Assembly: GCF_004345565.1 (NCBI RefSeq)
Contig: NZ_SLWA01000001.1
Coordinates: forward strand, 653,892 to 717,891
Direction: 5' to 3'
Source: Flavobacterium circumlabens
GTDB lineage: Bacteria > Bacteroidota > Bacteroidia > Flavobacteriales > Flavobacteriaceae
DNA length: 64,000 nt
Both the position numbers and the translations under genes were made by a program. The notes beneath the pieces are model-generated. The model had not been told where the DNA came from. It saw nothing but the letters and a program-made list of their open reading frames with translations, and searched no databases. Shown in pieces: positions 58,630-64,000 of the stretch (position 1 is the first letter of the stretch; each line of letters begins with the position of its first letter).

Positions 58630-58703
58630 TCCTTCTTAGCTCAGTTGGTTAGAGCATCTGACTGTTAATCAGAGGGTCCTTGGTTCGAGCCCAAGAGAGG
58701 GAG
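58630..58703 (+). tRNA. tRNA-Asn (GTT), copy 2
   Basis: 74 nt, identical to copy 1 except for the acceptor stem (TCCTTCT with AGAGGGA), where C5-G68 is replaced by U5-A68, keeping the pair. CCA not encoded. Confidence 0.97.
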
Positions 58704-58708
58704 CTTTT

Positions 58709-58746
58709 AAAAAGACTTTACATCACTGTAAAGTCTTTTTTTTGTT
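58709..58746 (+). terminator. Intrinsic terminator of the tRNA-Asn pair
   Basis: AAAAAGACTTTACA (58709-58722) with TGTAAAGTCTTTTT (58727-58740), 4-nt loop and T-run. Confidence 0.85.
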
Positions 58747-58791
58747 TTTATGACTATCCTTAAATGAGCACTTCCCGATTTTCCTCCCGTT

Positions 58792-58807
58792 TTGTACATT
58801 TGTACAA
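58792..58807 (+). promoter_or_regulatory. Palindrome overlapping the -7 box of the AraC regulator gene
   Basis: TTGTACA-TT-TGTACAA is a perfect 16-bp palindrome. It contains the -7-like TACATTTG (58795-58802) and lies 12 bp before the ATG at 58820. A candidate binding site for autoregulation or another repressor. Confidence 0.5.
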
Positions 58808-58819
58808 CATCAAAAACAA

Positions 58820-59677
58820 ATGGAAAAAATCCCCGTTCGGCGTATCGATGCAACTTCTGGCAAATCTGATTCTTTTCAGCATTTCAGCATCCGTAGTATT
58901 TCCGATTTACTTTCGGGAAAAGATATGGTGCAGCCCTTACACCGACATGATTTCTTTCATATCCTGGTTTTAGAAAAGGGAAAAAGCCTTCATTCGATTG
59001 ACTTTAAAAAGTATGAAGTAAAAGACAACAGCGTGTTTTTGATCCGTCCCGGACAGGCGCATAGTTTGGAACTAAAGGCGGACTGCTCCGGATACATGAT
59101 TCAGCTGAATACCGATTTCTATTCATCTGATGACAAAAACAACAGCTCTTTTTTACGCAAGGCAGCTTATCAGAATCACTATGCTCTTGAGGAGAATAAA
59201 TTCAAAAAAGTACTTCCTGTGTTAGTTTCTATTTTTGAGGAATATAAAAACCAGCAGGAGAATTATACTGAAATCATCAAAGCCAATCTTAACATTCTTT
59301 TCGTTGAACTGATTCGGGAGCAAAACAAAAATCATCAAGACAAAACCAATTCGTATGCGCAGGAGCGTCTGGAAGAATTTCTCGAACTTTTGGAAACTCA
59401 TATTCTCACGCACAAACAAGCCTCCTCTTATGCCGAAATGCTGCATCTGACTTCTTATCAGTTAAATGCCATTACCAAAACCTTAGTAAACAAAACGGCC
59501 TCTGAACTAATCACCGAAGCCATCCTTTTGGAATCGAAAAGATATCTCCTGGCCACAACCCATCAGGTCAATCAGATTGCGGGGTATATGGGTTATGATG
59601 ATGTCTCTTATTTTATTCGTTTCTTTAAGAAACATACCGGATTTTCTCCGGAGACCTTTCGGCAAAACTTCAGATAA
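58820..59677 (+). CDS. AraC family transcriptional regulator
   Basis: 285 residues. N-terminal cupin sensing domain (about 25-110; HRHDFFHILVLEKG and RPGQAHSLEL), C-terminal double HTH (about 185-285; VNQIAGYMGYDDVSYFIRFF and KKHTGFSPETFRQ). It precedes the methyltransferase gene by 82 bp on the same strand. Inducer unknown. Confidence 0.94.
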   Translation: MEKIPVRRIDATSGKSDSFQHFSIRSISDLLSGKDMVQPLHRHDFFHILVLEKGKSLHSIDFKKYEVKDNSVFLIRPGQAHSLELKADCSGYMIQLNTDFYSSDDKNNSSFLRKAAYQNHYALEENKFKKVLPVLVSIFEEYKNQQENYTEIIKANLNILFVELIREQNKNHQDKTNSYAQERLEEFLELLETHILTHKQASSYAEMLHLTSYQLNAITKTLVNKTASELITEAILLESKRYLLATTHQVNQIAGYMGYDDVSYFIRFFKKHTGFSPETFRQNFR

Positions 59678-59759
59678 GTTATAGCAAACTGCATTTTTGT
59701 CCTATCTGTTAAAACCGTTTTGAAAGTACTTTTGAAGTATCAATTTTAACCGAAATAAG

Positions 59760-60377
59760 ATGAGTCAGAAATGGGACGAAAGATACAAAGGCACCGAGTT
59801 TGCCTACGGAACAGCACCGAATGCTTTTTTTAAAGAATGGCTTCCGAAATTTAAACCCGGAGCGATCTTAATGCCGGCCGATGGCGAAGGCCGTAACGGC
59901 GTGTTTGCCGCGCAGCTGAACTGGAAGGTCACTTCGTTTGATTTAAGCACTGAAGGGCAAATGAAAGCCCTGCAACTGGCCAGTGAAAACAACGTGAACT
60001 TACATTATGTGGTTGGTAATCTCGAAGCGCTCGAATTCGAAAAAGAATCGTTTGATGCGATCGGATTGATTTATGCTCATTTTTCGGCAGAAACAAAATC
60101 AGCGCTCCACAAAAAACTAAACGAATACCTGAAACCGGGCGGTCTTATTATTTTTGAAGCGTTCAGCAAAAACCATATCGCTTTTAAAAAAGAGAATCCA
60201 AAAGTGGGCGGACCTGATTCTATTGCTGATTTGTTTTCTACCGCCGAAATAGCCTCGGATTTTTCGAATTATGAAATCGTACTTTTAGAGGAAGAAGAAA
60301 TTAGGCTGAATGAAGGAAAATTTCACGTCGGCACCGGGGCTGTTATTCGGTTTGTGGGAAAAAAGATGAATTCCTAA
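59760..60377 (+). CDS. Class I SAM-dependent methyltransferase
   Basis: 205 residues. Motif I is present as GAILMPADGEGRNGVFAA, motif II FDLSTEG, and later LKPGGLIIFEAF. The N-terminus MSQKWDERYKGTEFAYGTAPN is typical of TehB-like/thiopurine-methyltransferase-like enzymes. A -7-like TACTTTTG (59727-59734) precedes it, so it may have its own promoter. Substrate unknown. Confidence 0.9.
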   Translation: MSQKWDERYKGTEFAYGTAPNAFFKEWLPKFKPGAILMPADGEGRNGVFAAQLNWKVTSFDLSTEGQMKALQLASENNVNLHYVVGNLEALEFEKESFDAIGLIYAHFSAETKSALHKKLNEYLKPGGLIIFEAFSKNHIAFKKENPKVGGPDSIADLFSTAEIASDFSNYEIVLLEEEEIRLNEGKFHVGTGAVIRFVGKKMNS

Positions 60378-60443
60378 ATTTGAAATGACCCGTAACTGCT
60401 GCCTTGTCCAAATGATAAAAAAAAACTTGTAAATCTATCGCTT

Positions 60444-60473
60444 TTGTTTTGTGTAAGAAAAATTATACTTTTG
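60444..60473 (+). promoter_or_regulatory. Likely promoter upstream of the XRE gene
   Basis: TTG (60444-60446), 19-bp spacer and TACTTTTG (60466-60473). This gives a leader of about 105 nt. A second -7-like box, TATCTTTG (60575-60582), sits right at the start codon and might give a leaderless transcript. Confidence 0.45.
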
Positions 60474-60586
60474 TTTCACGTCCTACAAGGAAGCAGTAGC
60501 CCGAATCGAATAATTATAAGCTACTAATGTAAACTTGTATCGTACAGAACCGATTATTTCTCAACATTTTTAAATATCTTTGAACT

Positions 60587-60976
60587 ATGAGCACAGCAAC
60601 AAAACCAAATCATATAGGGCGAAAAATCAGCCGTATTCGTGAACTTCGTGATATGAAGCAGGAAGCATTGGCACAGGCTTTAGGCACCAACCAACAAGCG
60701 ATTTCGATTATTGAAAACAGCGAAACAATTGATGAAGAAAAACTGATAGAAGTTGCTAAAGCACTTGGTGTAACAGCAGAAGCCATTAAAAATTTCTCTG
60801 AGGAAGCCGTTTTAAACATTATTGGAAATACCCTACACGATGGTAGCTTTATTAATGGAAACGCATTCAGTTGTAATTTCAACCCACTTGATAAAGTTAT
60901 TGAACTTTACGAGCGTTTGGTTCAGGCTGAAAAAGATAAGGTTGAATATTTAGAAAAATTGTTGAAGGAGAAGTAA
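60587..60976 (+). CDS. XRE family helix-turn-helix regulator
   Basis: 129 residues. N-terminal HTH (about 10-65; IGRKISRIRELRDMKQEALA with GTNQQAISIIENSETI) and a C-terminal helix with IELYERLVQAEKDKVEYLEK that probably forms a coiled-coil dimer. It precedes a remnant of itself and the RloC-like gene. It might control that gene, but the 605-bp gap, with a terminator after the XRE gene, argues for separate transcripts. Confidence 0.9.
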   Translation: MSTATKPNHIGRKISRIRELRDMKQEALAQALGTNQQAISIIENSETIDEEKLIEVAKALGVTAEAIKNFSEEAVLNIIGNTLHDGSFINGNAFSCNFNPLDKVIELYERLVQAEKDKVEYLEKLLKEK

Positions 60977-61004
60977 TTCTTTTTAAAACATAGCATTTAT
61001 ATAA

Positions 61005-61037
61005 AAGAGAGGTCTCGTCTGAGATCTCTCTTTTTTT
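61005..61037 (+). terminator. Intrinsic terminator after the XRE gene
   Basis: AGAGAGGTCTC (61005-61015) with GAGATCTCTCT (61020-61030), one G-T pair, followed by seven T. Confidence 0.85.
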
Positions 61038-61095
61038 GTTTTAGTGTGTCTGTTTACATCTCAAAGTTTTTGGAACAAAAAAGGAATTAAAAATA

Positions 61096-61120
61096 TTTTG
61101 TTTCAAAAAGTGAAACAAAA
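61096..61120. repeat. Inverted repeat TTTTGTTTCA/TGAAACAAAA in the XRE-RloC gap
   Basis: Ten-bp perfect arms with a 5-nt spacer. The word TGAAACAAA recurs at 61150-61158, and a variant lies in reverse near 61174-61183. It might be a regulator site for the XRE protein; the motif TTTGTTTCA also follows the XRE -7 box at 60466. Confidence 0.45.
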
Positions 61121-61170
61121 TTAAAATTTTAAAAAAATGTTACCGTTTTTGAAACAAATTTTAATAAAAA

Positions 61171-61226
61171 TAAATTTGTTACAGTTTCTTTTTTAAAATG
61201 AAATGGCAATCAAATTTCAATTTTAA
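61171..61226 (+). repeat. Left diverged direct repeat flanking the RloC-like gene
   Basis: TAAATTTGTTACAGTTTCTT, then TTTTAAAATGAAATGGCAAT and CAAATTTCAA. It resembles 63905-63960 over about 50 bp with several mismatches and short gaps. Confidence 0.5.
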
Positions 61227-61314
61227 TTCGATTAATAAAGTTATAGAGCTTTATGAGCGTTTTGTTTTGGGTGAAAAAAAAAGTAGTTCTTTTTCAAACA
61301 TATCAATTATATAA
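61198..61314 (+). pseudogene. Remnant of a second XRE gene (3' end only)
   Basis: A 38-codon frame containing NFNSINKVIELYERFVLGEK, matching the XRE C-terminus (CNFNPLDKVIELYERLVQAEK). The DNA similarity continues after the stop (AGTAGTTCTTTTTCAAACAT versus AGTAATTCTTTTTAAAACAT). The middle part that encodes the last helix is lost. It is a decayed duplicate that predates or accompanied insertion of the neighbouring gene. Confidence 0.7.
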
Positions 61315-61581
61315 AAAATTCTCTTGTGACCTCTTTTTTTATTGAATCTTAAACTCACTAATCTTTTGCAGTAATTTATTTAATCGTTTATGTAAAACCG
61401 TAAAAAAACTGCCAATCAATTATCTAATTTTAAGTTTGTAATGGCAAATTGAGTATTTATACGTATATGAGATGTCATTTTAAAATAGTTTATTTACTAA
61501 TCTTCTCTTTTTTAAATAAGAATCGTAAAATAAAAATGTGTTTAAAAAACAAACTTTTTATTTATTTATAATTACAAAATT

Positions 61582-63825
61582 ATGGCCAAAAATATCACAT
61601 TTGAATTGTCTACCGTAAATTTAGGACCACATGAAGCTCTAAATACTAAAATCCAAATTAGCTCATTGGAAATGGGAATTTATGCAAATAACGGTACCGG
61701 TAAAACTTTTCTGAGCAGAGCTTTTAGATTAATTAGTAAAGAAGAATTAGAAACCACTGATTCAAATAAATTACTAACAATTGGGAAAAATGATGGATCA
61801 TTTAAGTTAAAAATAACTAATACTGCTGAACCAAGTGTTGTACGAGAATTAGAGTTTTCAATAAATCGAGAAAAAATCCCAAACATTTCAAAAAACACGA
61901 CCGGATACATTTTTCGTGTATTCAATGACGATTACATTAGAGAAAATTTAGAAGGATTGAAATATAAACCAAGTGGAGAAATAGAAGGTTATATACTTGG
62001 TAAAGAAAAAATCGATTTAACTAAAGAGAAAGATGAGCTTGAAAAAATTAAAAAAGAGCTTGAAATAAAAGGAAAAGAATTAAATGGAAAAGTTTCAAAA
62101 GCAATAAAAGATTTAGATGACTTATCAATCAGAAAAAATACTGGTGATTATCAAAACATAAATTTTAATAATTTATTCAATCCTTCCTTTAATGTTACAG
62201 AAACTGAAAAGTTTAGCGATTTAATAACTAAACATAATCAATTAAAATCACTACCTGACAATTTACAAGATTTGAGAAATTCAAGTTATTTAAAAAAAAC
62301 CACAACTACTTATGATATAATTGTCTTTTTAGATCAGGTATTTACTAAGAGTACTATAGCTGATGATTTCAAAACAAAAATTAAAAATAAACAAGAATTC
62401 ATTGAAACGGGTATTAAAATTCTCGACAGAAGCGCAAATGATTGTCCCTTTTGCGAACAAAATCTAGAAGAAGATGCACTAAAATTAATTGACCAATATT
62501 TGGAATATCTTTCTGAAACAGAAGCTTTACAAATAAAAAAAGCTAATGATTTATCGATACAATTGCACGCTGAAAAAAAAGAATATGAGGAAATTTTAAA
62601 ATCTTTCAAAAATATTGAAATTGAATATTTAAAAAATCAAAAATACATTCCATCGTTAAGCAATATAAATTTAAAAGAACTAAAAGAATTAAAAATCTTA
62701 GATTCTGACTATACAATAATTAATAATGAAATTGAAAAAAAGAAACTAGATATTTCAATTTCTCTTTCAAACGAAAACACAAAAAAGGCTATTGAAAATA
62801 TTCAACTATGGATTCAAAATCAAAATGAAATAATTCAAGAAAATTCTCTGATAATAAAAAGTTTTAATGACAAAAAAAATAATATCAGTTCTGAAAAACT
62901 TGACTTAAATAAACGATTGTGTAGAGCCAGATTTAATGAGTTAAAAAAAACTGAAGCTGAAAAAATAACGGATATAAACAATTGCAAATCAAAAATTAAA
63001 ACCTTAGAAGAAGATATTTTAAAAAAGGAACAGAATGAAAAAATTTCAAAAAAGCAAAAGGTTGTAGAAACCTTTACTGAGTTACTGACTAAATTTTTTG
63101 GTTCAAAATATTCTTTTGACGATAAAACGTTCTGTTTAAAGTTCAAAAATCACTTATTAGAATCTAATGCTAGCGATGTTTTGAGTAACGGTGAAAAAAG
63201 TATTGTAGCCTTTTGTTTTTATATTGCCGAAACACATAAATTTATTAATAAAGAAGAAGATTATAATAAATTGTTCTTTATTATAGATGATCCGATATCT
63301 AGTCAAGATTTTCACTTTGTTTATGCAACCTCGCAAATTATAAGAACATTAAACAAACTGTTTAATATTCAAAGACTAAGATTAATTATTCTTACACATA
63401 ATTTAGAATTCATGTCTATTATAATTAGAAACAAAATTATAGACCAAAAATTTATTTTAATAAATAATAAACTTGAAACGCTAGGAAATGAATTAATAAT
63501 GCCATATAAAGAACATCTTAGAGATATTTATGAAATATCTCAAGGAACAAAAAATCCATCACATACTACTCCAAACTCGTTAAGACATATATTAGAAACA
63601 ATAAATCGATTTATTGCTCCTGATATTGAGCTTAATGCATTTTGTGAAAGAATAGATGATTTTGCAGAAAATGAATTTTTATATTCTTTAATGCATGATG
63701 GATCTCATGGTGTAATAAGACTTCAAAAACCCTATACCGATCAAATGATTAAAGGAGGTTGTGATGTAGTTGCCAACTATGTTCTTAAAGACTTTGCAGG
63801 TCAAATTAAAATAATAACTAATTAA
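61582..63825 (+). CDS. Zinc-hook ABC-type ATPase, RloC/PrrC-like candidate anticodon nuclease
   Basis: 747 residues. N-terminal Walker A ANNGTGKT (about 35-42); long coiled coil (about 145-195 and 305-500) interrupted by the zinc-hook-like C288-P-F-C291; then ABC signature LSNGEKS (about 535), Walker B LFFIIDDPISSQD and H-loop LTHNLEF. The C-terminal region has R668-xxx-E672 and, 37 and 41 residues after R668, H705 and H709 (LMHDGSHG). PrrC/RloC nucleases use an R-xxx-E...H triad (R320, E324, H356 in PrrC), so this is a good candidate tRNA-cleaving defence protein. No restriction-modification genes are visible. Generic AAA_13 function without nuclease activity is the alternative. Confidence 0.75.
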   Translation: MAKNITFELSTVNLGPHEALNTKIQISSLEMGIYANNGTGKTFLSRAFRLISKEELETTDSNKLLTIGKNDGSFKLKITNTAEPSVVRELEFSINREKIPNISKNTTGYIFRVFNDDYIRENLEGLKYKPSGEIEGYILGKEKIDLTKEKDELEKIKKELEIKGKELNGKVSKAIKDLDDLSIRKNTGDYQNINFNNLFNPSFNVTETEKFSDLITKHNQLKSLPDNLQDLRNSSYLKKTTTTYDIIVFLDQVFTKSTIADDFKTKIKNKQEFIETGIKILDRSANDCPFCEQNLEEDALKLIDQYLEYLSETEALQIKKANDLSIQLHAEKKEYEEILKSFKNIEIEYLKNQKYIPSLSNINLKELKELKILDSDYTIINNEIEKKKLDISISLSNENTKKAIENIQLWIQNQNEIIQENSLIIKSFNDKKNNISSEKLDLNKRLCRARFNELKKTEAEKITDINNCKSKIKTLEEDILKKEQNEKISKKQKVVETFTELLTKFFGSKYSFDDKTFCLKFKNHLLESNASDVLSNGEKSIVAFCFYIAETHKFINKEEDYNKLFFIIDDPISSQDFHFVYATSQIIRTLNKLFNIQRLRLIILTHNLEFMSIIIRNKIIDQKFILINNKLETLGNELIMPYKEHLRDIYEISQGTKNPSHTTPNSLRHILETINRFIAPDIELNAFCERIDDFAENEFLYSLMHDGSHGVIRLQKPYTDQMIKGGCDVVANYVLKDFAGQIKIITN

Positions 63826-63904
63826 AATATGGATGTTTCTTTTTTCTTTTAAACATCTACTTATATGCTTATTTTTAATTTCTATGACAAAATTGAACAA
63901 AAAA

Positions 63905-63960
63905 CTAATTTGTAACACTTTCTTTTTCAAATGAAGCGAAAACAAATTAAATTTCAAAAT
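63905..63960 (+). repeat. Right diverged direct repeat flanking the RloC-like gene
   Basis: CTAATTTGTAACACTTTCTT, then TTTCAAATGAAGCGAAAACA and AATTTCAA. Matches 61171-61226 with gaps. The window ends 40 bp later, so the rest of any duplicated XRE sequence cannot be seen. Confidence 0.45.
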
Positions 63961-64000
63961 ATTATTTTACAACAACAAATTACATTCTGTTTTTAAGAGT

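Noticed and set aside
58764..58973. 69-codon frame overlapping the AraC start
   Set aside because: Shares sequence with the AraC gene in another frame and begins before the promoter palindrome.
61582..63825. RecN/SbcC/Rad50 DNA-repair protein
   Set aside because: Too short for SbcC/Rad50, ATPase and C-terminal tail differ, and no sbcD/mre11 partner is adjacent; the R-xxx-E...H tail fits RloC better.

Overview
The window looks like a chromosomal segment of a Flavobacterium or a close relative (Bacteroidota). Signs of this are: AT-rich sequence; TAnnTTTG-type -7 promoter elements in place of TATAAT; few Shine-Dalgarno sequences; four predicted proteins or genes with type IX secretion (T9SS) C-terminal sorting domains; family-typical proteins (DUF2480, DUF3078, DUF5689, SDR-type threonine dehydrogenase); a SUF iron-sulfur cluster region; and dense families of extragenic palindromes. 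The genus assignment is inference from gene content, not from a database search.

Layout. 1-7 kb: the end of a starch-utilisation locus, with a 5'-truncated GH13 amylase, a GH97 SusB-like alpha-glucosidase, and a large secreted GH13 amylase carrying four Big_2 domains, a starch-binding-like module, a beta-trefoil and a T9SS tail. 7-17.7 kb: housekeeping and secreted enzymes (Mfd, a lipoprotein, threonine dehydrogenase, a DUF418 membrane protein, an M1 peptidase, an S8 peptidase). 17.9-27 kb: three tandem secreted leucine-rich-repeat genes; the third is split by a frameshift. 27-29 kb: an MBL-fold hydrolase and a membrane-anchored coiled-coil protein. 29.4-39.8 kb: the SUF region (sufA, B, C, D, S, E, a DUF59 gene, DUF2480), broken up by a YoeB-type toxin-antitoxin pair plus a flavodoxin-like gene, a serine hydrolase on the opposite strand, and a GxxExxY gene bracketed by inverted repeats. 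39.9-52 kb: a DUF3078 protein, HflX, a secreted YD-like protein, a TonB receptor with a DUF5689 lipoprotein, an MFS transporter, a Gfo/Idh oxidoreductase and an Old Yellow Enzyme. 52.1-56.7 kb: a minus-strand cluster for a double-glycine leader peptide (small HTH-like regulator, precursor, lipoprotein, HlyD adaptor, C39-peptidase ABC exporter), flanked by 16-bp direct repeats. 57-60.4 kb: RseP, two tandem tRNA-Asn genes, an AraC regulator and a methyltransferase. 60.5-64 kb: an XRE regulator, a decayed copy of its tail, and a zinc-hook ABC-type ATPase resembling RloC/PrrC anticodon nucleases.

How the genes work together. The GH13 and GH97 enzymes would degrade starch outside the cell and in the periplasm; their transport partners probably lie left of the window. 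The SUF genes form a Fe-S assembly route (SufS/SufE sulfur mobilisation, SufBCD scaffold, SufA carrier, DUF59 maturation factor). The C39 cluster can process and export a 55-residue peptide. The RloC-like gene is a candidate translation-blocking phage defence.

The best candidates for undescribed biology are the double-glycine peptide cluster, the RloC-like gene between diverged repeats next to an XRE remnant, the GxxExxY cassette with its terminal repeats, and the LRR family with its shared upstream element and frameshift.
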